Assembly (NCBI RefSeq): GCF_002878395.1
Contig: NC_061120.1
Span: 115,861,705-115,925,704, forward strand
Length of the DNA: 64,000 nucleotides
Source: Capsicum annuum
Lineage: Eukaryota > Streptophyta > Magnoliopsida > Solanales > Solanaceae
Direction: 5' to 3'
Shown here piece by piece: positions 11,213 through 20,069 of this stretch. The notes beneath the pieces are model-generated. The model saw only the letters and a program-made list of their open reading frames with translations, was not told the origin of the DNA and did no database searches. How positions within the stretch are numbered: position 1 is the stretch's first letter; each line of letters begins with the position of its first letter. The translations under genes were made by a program, and so were the position numbers.

Positions 11213-11656
11213 AAAATAAAAGCAAGTAATCTTTCTACATTCAATTATTTATTGAGCCTGGTGTGTCATTCTTGGTATGGCTGCTGGTCTAGCAAGCCTT
11301 CATAGCCACCTAGAGTGCAGCCTGCCTGCTGAAGACCGTAACGTAAGTAACTCAGTGCTTCATACGGGTGAAATGATGACCTTCTTTTGTAGATAGAATC
11401 TTCAATGAGTGGAAAGAAGCAACCTTACTAAGAAAGGTGCTTGTTGAGTAAGACTGGATTTCGATCCCAAGCCCCTTGTATAGGTTGGGCTCTTGAGCGC
11501 ATCTTTCTCATATCGATCAAGGCTCTCTTTGAGTTTGAAATAAGGGGCAAGAAGCAAGGGCGTATCAGCTACGCGAAAGCCGTTGCACCTTAGCGCATCT
11601 CTTTTCTTGTAGGAGTGCTAACATACAAAATAAAAGCAAGTAACCTTCTACATCAA
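11213..11656. repeat. Direct repeats flanking the organelle-like insert
   Basis: AAAATAAAAGCAAGTAATCT at 11213 and AAAATAAAAGCAAGTAACCT at 11627, each followed by TTCTACAT (one T shorter in the second) and CAA. They sit immediately outside the GC-balanced block, so the repeat probably dates from its insertion. Confidence 0.75.
11245..11626. other. Possible organelle-derived insert (NUMT-like)
   Basis: About 375 bp with roughly balanced base composition and no A/T tracts stand out from the AT-rich surroundings. Text such as GGGCGTATCAGCTACGCGAA, TTGGGCTCTTGAGCGCATCT and CTTCATACGGGTGAAATGAT looks like plant mitochondrial intergenic DNA as I remember it. I cannot name a mitochondrial gene in it. 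It is bracketed by imperfect direct repeats of about 30 bases (AAAATAAAAGCAAGTAA...TTCTACAT, 11213-11244 and 11627-11656), which could have formed when it inserted. An unknown repeat is the alternative. Confidence 0.5.
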
Positions 11657-11760
11657 GTTACATTGCAGTTAATGTGCAATTTTTTCATTACATAGCAGTA
11701 CATATATGTAAACTACGATTACAACCACAATGTCAATGAAAATTGATTTTTTATATCCAG

Positions 11761-12054
11761 GTCTATGGTTATCGAATGTCTCTCTGGGCTGAACATTTTG
11801 GATTGGTCGAAAACACATTCATGGAGCCTCAAATTATGGAATGTGTGAGACATGTTAATGAGATGGCTAGATACAATTGGAATGCATTTGCAGGAGATGA
11901 GTACAAGAAGATAAAGGGGCACTTGATGCAGTATCCAGTTCAGATTAGCAAAAATGGAGATGTCACAAATCTTCCTGGCTTTGAATGCTTCCTTGATGTT
12001 GGTGGTAAGATTCTAGGGGAACCCACAACTCTTCCTAATGCCCTTACTACATAA
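11761..12054 (+). CDS. Phospholipase D, terminal exon (C-terminal 97 residues)
   Basis: Phospholipase D hydrolyses membrane phospholipids such as phosphatidylcholine to phosphatidic acid. The exon begins after a clear splice acceptor (TTTTTTATATCCAG, ending at 11760) and encodes VYGYRMSLWAEHFG, then ECVRHVNEMARYNW, KGHLMQYPVQIS, and ends DVGGKILGEPTTLPNALTT followed by TAA. These are the hallmarks of the C-terminus of plant C2-type phospholipases D; the VGGKILG and LTT end fit the beta/delta groups better than alpha. Both HKD catalytic motifs would lie in upstream exons, and none is seen between 9.5 and 11.7 kb. The exon has no stop or frameshift. Either the rest of the gene lies beyond a long, transposon-filled intron upstream of this window, or this is a gene fragment. 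A Pack-MULE-type element lies 110 bp after the stop codon. Confidence 0.88.
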   Translation, partial: VYGYRMSLWAEHFGLVENTFMEPQIMECVRHVNEMARYNWNAFAGDEYKKIKGHLMQYPVQISKNGDVTNLPGFECFLDVGGKILGEPTTLPNALTT

Positions 12055-12163
12055 CAATCGCATATTATTTAATGGCAGTACTACTTAAACTGCATTATAC
12101 TTAGTTGAGCCCGTGGGATTCTGATATCAGATGCCCACAAATAATTAAAAGAAAAATAAATGG

Positions 12164-12400
12164 AAAAGCGCCTAAAATACCCTTCAACTATTGAAAATGG
12201 TGCAAATATACTCTCCTTCCACCTTTGGGCTCTAAAATGTCCTTCCATCCACCTATTGGGCCCTATTTTACCCTTCTTCTTAATAGATAAATAATTAGAA
12301 TTTTAACTTAACACATGGCAGTTTCCTATTAGTTGAATTTTTATTAATCAAAAGTAAAAAAAAAAAAAATTAACCCAAATCACTAAAATCTACCCCATCC
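12164..12400 (+). repeat. Left terminal inverted repeat of the Pack-MULE-type element
   Basis: Pairs with 13107-13338 in inverted orientation with few substitutions; includes a poly-A block near 12358-12369 that matches a poly-T block near 13139-13153. Confidence 0.9.
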
Positions 12401-12402
12401 GC

Positions 12403-13106
12403 CGGACCCACCTCATCCTTATGTAATTGGCTAATCTTCACATCTTCTAAAGGACCAGGTGAAAGATCAGCAAGGTCACCATCATAACAATGTCTTGTGC
12501 CTTTAAATTCATTAATCAACAATGCTTCAAATGGATATTTAATTGCTGATATATAATGTAGCCATCTCCAAACAAGAGAAATTTGAGTCCTCTTTAAGAA
12601 GAATCCGCATGTTAGGAAGAATAGAGCCGTATGTGGTTGCTATAACGATCACATACCCCATGATGTAACTTGGTACAAGTGCACTGACTAGCATTACATA
12701 AGCATTGCTAGTAATGAGTGAGGAATAAAGGATCACCCAGAAGCTAAGAATGCTGCTGTTTATACGAAGTATGTATTGAGTTATGCCTGCGAATGTAAAG
12801 CCTTGGATCGCGAAGAAGGAGAGTTATATGATAAGGGAATAAATAACATAAGCAGATACTCTATAAGCATTGTGAGATGTCTCGTGAATCAAGATGAATC
12901 GTTCCTGAATGAATGTTGGAAAAACATCGTTCGAGGAGAAAAAGACTAGGCAAATTGTGAAGATGTAGAAGTTAAGGAGGTGGTTTATTGTTTTAAAGTT
13001 GAAATGATTTAGCCTTTGGAAGAATAAAGATAGGACTAGTCCCATGACTGTTAAGATGATTTCACGAGAGAGGAAGAGTTCGGAAACTTGCAAATTTGGA
13101 TCCGAT
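12403..13106 (-). pseudogene. Captured fragment of an ABCG (WBC) transporter
   Basis: ABCG half-transporters export lipids, hormones and related compounds across the plasma membrane. Read on the minus strand, the insert encodes the C-terminal ABC2-type membrane domain: [20 protein letters not shown], then [70 protein letters not shown] and, in a shifted frame, [18 protein letters not shown], then [18 protein letters not shown]. Several segments are hydrophobic helices. One TAA replaces a tyrosine-type codon near 12824 and one frameshift lies near 12640, so it cannot encode the protein. The ATP-binding half is absent. Both edges of the fragment stop exactly at the transposon TIRs, showing that the element carries it. 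The ABCG clade is not assigned. Confidence 0.87.
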
Positions 13107-13338
13107 GGATGGGGTAGATTTTAGTAATTTGGGTTAAATTTTTTTTTTTTTTGATCAATAAAAATTTAACTAATAAGAAACTGCCACAAGTTAAGTTAAA
13201 ATCCTAATTATTTATTTGTTAAGAAGAAGGGTAAAATAGGGCCAAATAGGTGGATGCAAGGGCATTTTAGAGCCCAAAGGTGGAAGGAGGGTATATTTGC
13301 ACCATTTTCAATAGTTGAAGGACATTTTAGGCCTTTTT
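13107..13338 (-). repeat. Right terminal inverted repeat of the Pack-MULE-type element
   Basis: Inverted partner of 12164-12400. The inner border of both arms is the string GGATGGGGTAG or its complement, directly adjoining the captured coding sequence. Confidence 0.9.
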
Positions 13339-13938
13339 ATAAATAATGCATTGCGATTCTGATCTATTACAATTAAAGACAAGTAAAGACTAAAGAACTT
13401 TAAGTTATGTATTAATTTTGGTTGAATTGCCATGCTGATTAACAATAAAGATATTGTATATGGTTAAAATTGCAATAATTTAGAAACATTATTCCAAATA
13501 GGAGTCAATTTATCCAAAGTTGATTTACAATTGTACAAATTTAGTTGTTTCTGAAGTAACTGAAAATGATTTCATAACATATATGTTTCATTTGTTCCTA
13601 CAACTAGTGAAATTAAGAAAAGGTTGACAAATATCTTTTGAACTTTGTAGAGTTGATAATAAATGAAGGTTTTCTTTTATTATTAGGAACATCATCAAAT
13701 CATATATTTATGAACTAAGTGAACACATGAGCAATGAATTAATCATAGATAAATTTCAAAAGAAACAAATGGGAGAAGAAATTTTTTCTCTTATATGTTG
13801 AAAGCATTTCATTAACCGAGAATTTTGAAAAATAAAAAAGAAAAAAAAGCTTACAAGTGTACCTTTTTCTGGTTTAACATCACCGTCAACTTTAATTCAG
13901 ATCAAACAACATTGTGCATATTGTTTAAGCATTTCAAA
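13339..13938. other. AT-rich spacer, nothing recognised
   Basis: Between the Pack-MULE-type element and the hAT element. Frames are short; the ORF starting 13825 runs into the hAT terminus and has no family features. Confidence 0.6.
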
Positions 13939-14767
13939 GAGGAAAATAAGGTTGGGCGTTCGGGAATTCGGTTCAGTTTTGATTTTTTTTTCGATTTTTT
14001 TGTACGTTCGGTTCAGTTCGATTTAAGAATTTCAATTTTTTGGTTTTTGGGCCTCTTTAATGGGTTAAATTATGTTTGTAAATTGGACTTTTTCTACCAC
14101 TGTAGAGCTACTAATTGGGCCTTCTAACTCTAAGATTCAGTATCTGAGTCGACATTGTTATCATGTTATGGAAAGCAGATAGAAAAAAGACAAATCTCAA
14201 AACAAGTCAATTTGTATTTCCAATCTAAATATCTAATATGTTTTGTCAAATTTCAAGAAGAAACACACGTCAATGACATACTTAATCTTGGATTTTTGAG
14301 ACAAGCCATTTAATCTTAATGAGGTCACATTTTAGAGAAGGAATTGCACTAGCAGTATTGCACAACAATAACGAATAAAAGGTCACTCATCGCAATAGAA
14401 GTATAGAACTTTACAGACTTAAAAGCATAACTAAAAGTGTAAAAGTAAAATGGCATTATGTCTTTATAAGTGTGTAAACTGTAAAACTGTAAGCTTTAAG
14501 GTGTAAACTGTAAAACATACATGAAAGCTTATAAAAAAATAATTACATCTAATTGTAAAAACAACTGTTAAATAATTTGGTATACAACCTAGCTAGTAAT
14601 TTATATATGTACCTTGTACACACTACACAGGACATTCGTTTCCAACACCTTAAACAAATGAAAAGTGAAAACTATAAAACAAAGGGCAACTTCACAAGGA
14701 TCAATATCAGCCGATATGAAGGACACACACACCTAGTAGTTGGACAATAGAAATACTACACGTTCAA

Positions 14768-15095
14768 CTAGAAGGAACCGAACTTAGACACTACATCATT
14801 AAAACTGCTGTTGAAACTTTTGCCACCCTCAAAGTCTTTACACAACAATTTATGATCGTTACTTCTGTCCATATCATTAGATTCACCTCCTACTGCTGTA
14901 CAAATGATCTCTTAAATCATATCAGCTGAACTTTGACCATGAGAAATACAGCTATTACAAGCTTCATTTCCCAATGCAATAGCTTCATTGCTTGACATAT
15001 CCAAGCTGATCCAAGTAGAAGAATTTTCTACTCCAGATAACCTTGCATCAGTTAAAACAGAGAGGCCATGTGATAGTTTAGCATCACTGGACATC
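14768..15095 (-). pseudogene. Exon-like segment of unknown origin in the hAT element
   Basis: Starts right after a good acceptor (TTTATGACTGTAG, ending at 15096) and stays open for over 100 codons apart from one TAA. The polar product includes STWISLDMSSNEAIALGNEA and ends FNDVVSKFGSF before TAG. I do not recognise a family. Codon use looks like real exon sequence, unlike the flanking A/T-rich DNA. It could be the last exon of the same captured gene as the armadillo-like exons, or part of another gene. Confidence 0.5.
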
Positions 15096-15254
15096 CTACA
15101 GTCATAAATCATAAAATAAATGGATCTTCAGATAGCTATATAGAAATCTACCAATTAGGTGAAGCATAGATGATCACAAGATGGTATAAATAGCAAGATA
15201 ACATACTCCTAATTTCATAACCATTAAACTGTAGCAACCAAAATTAATCAGGAG

Positions 15255-15567
15255 TCATCTCGAGAGTTGAGAGCAATCACATAAGATATGAATTATCTCC
15301 CAAAGGGCGCCCCCATTGATCATGTCTCTTGCATTGACCTCTGCGGATAAGAAGGGAACAAATAAAACTCAAAGTATAGTTTGAGAAGAAATGCAATAAA
15401 ATTATTCTAAAACTCAAACCTAGCATAAGATTGCTTACCAAGTTGTGCCAAATGATAGAGAGCCAGTTCAACATAACGCCTGATCATTGAGGCTTCATTA
15501 TTGGAATTCTAAATAATCCATGTTAGTGCACCATCTTCTATCAGAGAAGACCGCCCAACTTTCTTAC
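15255..15567 (-). pseudogene. Captured exons of an armadillo-repeat-like gene
   Basis: Two exon-like segments on the minus strand. Exon A (15567-15439) follows a splice acceptor TTTGCTACTGCAG and encodes VGRSSLIEDGALTWII, one TAG, then NEASMIRRYVELALYHLAQL. A 98-bp intron (15438-15341) begins GTAAGC and ends CCGCAG. Exon B (15340-15255) continues in frame with EVNARDMINGGALWEIIHIL before a TGA. Joined, these read like armadillo-type helical repeats of plant ARM proteins, which serve as protein-binding scaffolds. The retained intron shows a DNA-level copy, not a retrocopy. The parent gene is not identified. Confidence 0.65.
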
Positions 15568-16446
15568 CTGCAGTAGCAAATCAACCTTAAGAAGCATGGT
15601 AATCTGATAACAAGATTGTAGTCATGTACGATATTTAACTTGAGTTAAAGCTCTGGACTCGTACTTCGTAAAATTTGTAATTCCCCTAGCAACTTAAGAC
15701 AAAATGTTTGGATGTCTATATCTCACTATCCCTAACATTGCCATGATTCCACCTTTAGATCTCAGCCTTGTCTGTAGTTTATCTAGAATAGAAATTTCTA
15801 CCACAATCAAGATTCAAGGTCTGAAATATTTAATGGAAGAAGGAGCAGGATCAGATAAATTAAAAAGTAAAAATTGGATGGAATCTCACCAGTACCAGTC
15901 TTTTCTTTCTGCAATCTTTGATTAGTCCTTTCATAAATTCTTCTCTAATTTCCTCACCAATAACTTCAAAGCTGGCAGGAAGTCCCCAATATTCGTTGCA
16001 TTACCACTTACCAGTATAATAGTAATTTAACAATACATAAAGAAATATTCAACATTTCTTTATAGGGACATTAATATTTAATATTCAATATTGTCTTACC
16101 AAGTTACCAGTGACATACTTAACATACTCAATACTTAACAGTTAACAATATTACAACAATACTTAACTTCTCAACATTTGCCTTACCATTTACCAGTGGC
16201 CTCAATATCCAATAGGCAATACTCAATAGGCCAAATACACTCATCCAGTAGGCAGTAACAACCATTAGTCCATTCTACAACAAAATAACAACTTAAAAGG
16301 TTGAAATGATTGCAAGTAATAACATAAAATACAAAAATAGTTGTAGCCTAAAAGGCTAAAACAGTAGCAGCCCACAAATAAATAAAATAGTAGCAACAAC
16401 AAGTCTTAAAGGTTAAAATTCAACTAGGTTGAACCATCTCAAGTGT
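15568..16446. other. hAT interior without recognised gene
   Basis: Contains an A/C-rich stretch (about 16030-16430) with repeated words such as CTTACCA, CAATACTTAAC and CCAGT, consistent with subterminal-type short repeats. A short minus-strand string near 15930-16005 (IGDFLPALKLL) could recall a cytochrome P450 but is too short to call. Confidence 0.45.
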
Positions 16447-16737
16447 TTAAAGAGTGAGTAAATTCTTCTCGTCTTTCATAGAACACTTCTCCAAATGCTT
16501 GCGCAAAGAAAATGTGCCACATGTTGTTGGATGACAATTGAGGATTAAGCCACATTTCAAGCATCTTGCCTTGCGCACTTCTTCATTGTCTTGAATTACC
16601 TCATAATTCTCCCAAATAGCCGAGTGAACTTTGGATTTAGGAGGCATCACTTGACCCTTCAACATAAAGCCAAAAATTAGAATATAACTTATAATTTCTA
16701 AAAGGATATAATCAAACAAGCAAAGTATTGAGCTCAC
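16447..16737 (-). CDS. BED zinc-finger ORF inside the hAT element, after the transposase
   Basis: A 96-codon ORF; an internal start gives MPPKSKVHSAIWENYEVIQ followed by KARCLKCGL and GTFSLRKHLEKC. This is a complete BED-type DNA-binding finger (aromatic WxxY, CxxC, HxxxC) ending soon after at a stop. It lies 3' of the hATC domain, whereas transposases carry BED at the N-terminus, and the transposase here has its own BED remnant near 18900. It may be the first exon of a second, truncated hAT-type gene or a captured finger. Unlike the transposase, its finger is unbroken. Expression is unknown. Confidence 0.65.
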   Translation of the reverse strand: MSSILCLFDYILLEIISYILIFGFMLKGQVMPPKSKVHSAIWENYEVIQDNEEVRKARCLKCGLILNCHPTTCGTFSLRKHLEKCSMKDEKNLLTL

Positions 16738-16804
16738 GAATCATCACCACTACTAAGTACTACCAAACCACAATCATACATCAACAATGCAAGATTCTTG
16801 TCCA

Positions 16805-18925
16805 TTATTTGTCATCTCTAAAAGAAAATTTAATAAATATGTTATACTCCAACACAAATAAGTATTTTATTTTCTTTTTCAAAAACACACAAAAATACAA
16901 AAGTCTATCGAGTTCAAGTTTCTCAAGAAACTCTAAATTTTCTTCAACACAAATAGGACTAGTCTTTCGTCTAAGCCAATCTTGAACACAAATGAGGCAT
17001 TGCACATATTTAGAAGTCAAAGACTTCTAAATGGATCAAGAATACGACCACCGGTACTAAATGCACATTCCGATGCCACACTTGACATCAGAATAGCCAA
17101 TACATCACGAGCCAACAGTGAAAGGATAGGAAATATAGGTGAATTAACTTTCAACCAATTTAAGATATCAAAATCCTTCGATTTAGATTTGCATCCAGGC
17201 TCAGGCATAGGTTCTTGGTTCACCAAGGTATTTATCCAACTCCGATTTAGTACCTCCAATACTACCTCAATCTCTTGACTTTTTTCTTCATGTGAATCAT
17301 ATTTCTCAAAGTGTTTGTTTTCAAACTTTGAGGAAAACTAGAATTAGATGAATCAGATCCAGACGAGTCAGATGGAGTGTATCCAGATGAAAATGAGTTA
17401 TTTTTAGAACCTTTTGAATAATTCCTAACATAGAAAGCAAATAAATTCTTCAAATAAGTTTCTACTTTATCACTTACTTTCTTTCTCGTTTCTTTCCCGT
17501 TTAGCTCTTCAAGAGCAAAGCTAACATACTCAAACTTATTACGAGGATCCAACACAGAAGCAATAAAAATTATTTTGTTCATCTTTTTAGGTGTCTCCCA
17601 ATAATTTTTGAACTTTTCTTTCATCCCCATAGCCATTTTGCGCAACTTAACATCATTACTTGTATACACTCTTGCCAATAAGAGTCAAGTTCACATATAT
17701 CCTCAAAATAAATATTACAAGTGACATGTCGTGAACCTAAAACTTTTAAAGTGAACACATAAAATCTTTTAAGAAACTTTATCATATTCCTCACATTGAC
17801 CCAATCATCACTTTGAATTGAACCTAGAACACTACCATCTTCACAAATATCAGTAGAAAGATAAGAATTAAAGTTGTCATCATGAAGATCAAACCTATCA
17901 AAAACTTTCTTAAATTTTTTTGTTGTCTCTAATATCAAATAGGTAGAATTCCACCCAATAAGCACGTCTAATGACAATATCTTAGAACATTCAATCTTTT
18001 GCATTTCATAATATTTTGTGAAGTTTCTTGTTCTTGCAGGAGAGGATCTGACATACTTAACCATTTGCCTTACCCTTTTGATAGAATGACCGATTTCTTT
18101 CAAACCATATTACACAACTAGATTAAGTATATGAGTCATACATCTTACATGGAGATGTTTACCATCAATTACATTAGTTCCCTACATATCTAACTTCTTA
18201 GACGATGCAAAAACTATAACATTGTTTGAAGAAGCATTGTCAATAGTAACAGTGAACACATTGTCCAATTTCCAATCAAGCAATAAATTACTATTACACT
18301 CTGCCAAATGCTCACCTTTATGACTAGTGATAGGGAAAAAGTTCAAAGTTCTTTTATAAAGTACCTAATCTCTATCAATAAAGTGAGCAGTCAAACACAT
18401 ATAGTTAATCCTTTGCACCGATGTCCATGTGTCTGTTGTAAGACAGATTCTTGGATGCATTTCTCTAAAAAACTTCTTCAAACTTTGTCTCAATTCACCA
18501 TAAATATCTTAACAATCTCTTGTTATTGTTCTACGAGAAGGAATCCAAAATAAAGGTTGGGCTTTACTCATAAACTTCTTAAATCCTTCATTTTCTACAA
18601 AGCTGAATGGTAGTTCATCTATAATTATCATCTCAAATAAAGCTCTCCTAACTACCTCTTGCTCAAATTTCCAATATTCTCCTGATGAATCTTTTGTTTG
18701 AAAGTTTAGCAATGTTTGACCACTAGATGAGGTGGGTGGGAGCTTATAAATTTTGCATCTAACCAAATATTGTCTCAATCCACTTGTTCTATTTTTAGTT
18801 CTATTAGCAACATAATTTTGATGGCAATGCATATTTTGCTTTAAGTAATTTACCATTTTCAAATATCTTTTCAAAATGTTCCCAAATAGTAGATCTACTT
18901 TCCATTTCTTTTTTTTTGTATCCAT
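16805..18925 (-). pseudogene. hAT transposase, degraded
   Basis: Cuts and pastes hAT elements. From the N-terminus (high coordinates): a BED-type region starting MESRSTIWEHFEKIF with a frameshift before its zinc ligands; QEVVRRALFEMIIIDELPF and SRRTITRDC; the catalytic-core strings CLTTDTWTSVQ and IDNASSNN; HVRCMTHILNLVV; SARTRNF-type helical text (17621-18103); and the C-terminal hATC dimerisation domain with FDILNWLKVNSPIFPILS and SECAFSTGGRILDPFRS, ending DWLRRKTSPICVEENLEFL. At least four stops interrupt 18104-18510 (for example tryptophan-to-TAG changes at RD-VLY and LDM-GTN). There are frameshifts near 17670, 17260 and 17020. It cannot make active enzyme, so the element moved with help or died later. 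Confidence 0.92.
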
Positions 18926-19184
18926 TGTGTCAACTGAGTTGTCATTACTATATTAGGTACATTATCAGTTGAACCAACCACACTAAATCGACTTTCATCA
19001 GCTATCTACATAAAATTTAAAAGAAAAAACAAAATTAAAAGTGTTTACCATTTAATAATTGAACATATTTCACAAAATTAGAAAAATTAATTTACTGAAT
19101 CAGGTAATTAGAAAATCAACAAAAAATCTCAAAAAGAAGAAGAAGAAAAAGAAAAACAAAAAAAAATAGAAAAGAAAATGATAC

Positions 19185-19380
19185 CTGCTTCGCTGCTGAG
19201 TTGCTGACTATCCACCGTTCATCGCTCTGGTGGGTTCGTTGTTTATCGCTCATTATCTGTTGTCCGCTGTTCTTCGCTCTGGTGGGTTCGCTGTTTGTCG
19301 CTCACTGTTCGATGCCGCTGTCGTTGCTAATTGCTATAGAAACTAAAGTGCTAACTGCTGCTAATTGCTAATGCTTCTAA
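19185..19380. repeat. hAT subterminal repeats
   Basis: Repeated words GTTCATCGCTCTGGTGGGTT / GTTCTTCGCTCTGGTGGGTT, CGCTGTT, TTGCTAATTGCTA and AACTGCTAA cluster near the right end. Clusters of short subterminal motifs are known transposase-binding regions in hAT elements; function here is inferred. Confidence 0.65.
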
Positions 19381-19763
19381 CTGCTAAGTAAAGTTATTAG
19401 TCTTGTTACCTAGATTACATACATTGGGTTGATGTACATCGCGGTGGCTGATTGGGTCTAAAATAATTAGGTCGGTGTACATTATTAATATAAAATAATA
19501 ATTGGGCTGTATAGATTCCTTGTATATTGTATAATACTTCGGTTTAAACTGAATACCGATTGTATATACTCAATCACCAAAACCCTAATCAAATATTGAA
19601 TTTATAAAAAAATATACCAAACACCGAACCAAAATACCCAAAAATCAAAATAAAAAATTGAATTAATTCAATTCGGTTTGGTTTTTCGGTTTTCGGTATT
19701 TATGCCCACCCCTAGAGGGAAACAACTGTGAATTAAATCTTAAAATAGAGATATTTTTAAGAG

Positions 19764-19898
19764 TGAAGCATTGAAAATACTCCTAAATTTGATGTGAATT
19801 ATTACTTTAATACCTGAATTATGTCTAATACTAAAAACACCCAACACTTGACTAAATAAATTTAAAAACGCCCCTAAGATGCCACATGGCATAACAAG
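19764..19898 (+). mobile_element. Left arm of a split Mutator-like TIR element
   Basis: GTGAAGCATTGAAAATACTC through GAATTATTACTTTAATACCT, ATGTCTAATACTAAAAACAC and GATGCCACATGG matches, in inverted orientation, the right arm at 41213-41406. The gypsy array inserted after ACAAG at 19894-19898. Without that array the element would be about 0.9 kb long. TIRs of about 190-210 bp suggest a Mutator-like MITE; the outer target duplication is too decayed to define, so the end may shift by a few bases. Confidence 0.8.
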
Positions 19899-20069
19899 TG
19901 AAACACCCTGGTTTCTGGACCTTAGAAAATTTTTTTGATTTGTAATTTTCGGGAAAGATACGACTTAGGAGAATGAGTCATAAAATTGGGTAAGGGTGGT
20001 ATAGTCCAGTAGTATGATGAGCAGTGTTGGTTGGCGGGATGAATTTAGTTACTGGAATGGGTATGATTT
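19899..20069 (+). repeat. LTR1, 5' part (split by a solo LTR)
   Basis: Begins TGAAACACCCTGGTTTCTGG and aligns with the start of LTR3 (38157). It breaks off at GATTT (20065-20069), where a solo LTR has inserted, and resumes at 23334. Confidence 0.9.

Larger units (their letters stand above)
12164..13338. mobile_element. Pack-MULE-type element with about 237-bp TIRs and a captured gene fragment
   Basis: The left arm (12164-12400) and right arm (13107-13338) are long inverted repeats. The left starts AAAAGCGCCTAAAATACCCT and the right ends ATTTTAGGCCTTTTT in reverse. Both run through TTCAACTATTGAAAATGGTG, TTGGGCTCTAAAATG, a poly-A/T block and CTACCCCATCC. Long TIRs and no transposase are typical of non-autonomous Mutator-like elements. 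Flanking ATAAATGG (left) and ATAAATAA (right) may be a decayed target duplication. The roughly 700-bp interior comes from an ABCG transporter gene, which makes it a Pack-MULE by definition. Whether the superfamily is truly Mutator rests on TIR length and composition. Confidence 0.85.
13947..19714 (-). mobile_element. hAT transposon, 5.77 kb, full length but defective
   Basis: The left end TAAGGTTGGGCGT and the reverse complement of the right end, TAGGGGTGGGCAT, form short imperfect TIRs of the hAT kind. The 8-bp flanks GAGGAAAA (13939-13946) and GAGGGAAA (19715-19722) differ at one base and fit the 8-bp hAT target duplication. Both subterminal regions are rich in GGTTCGGTTT/AACCGAA motifs. 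A dead hAT transposase lies on the minus strand. The 3' third of the element carries a BED-finger ORF and exon-like pieces unrelated to transposase, suggesting gene capture. Ac or Tip100 subgroup is not decided. Confidence 0.9.

Noticed and set aside
11251..11622. tRNA or rRNA gene in the GC-balanced insert
   Set aside because: No cloverleaf with T-loop and anticodon arms and no rRNA core motif could be traced.
11719..11922. Minus-strand ORF opposite the phospholipase D exon
   Set aside because: The opposite strand has unmistakable phospholipase D C-terminal motifs; this is its shadow.
15930..16005. Minus-strand string resembling a cytochrome P450 segment (IGDFLPALKLL)
   Set aside because: Too short, followed by stops, and no heme-binding or other P450 motif nearby.
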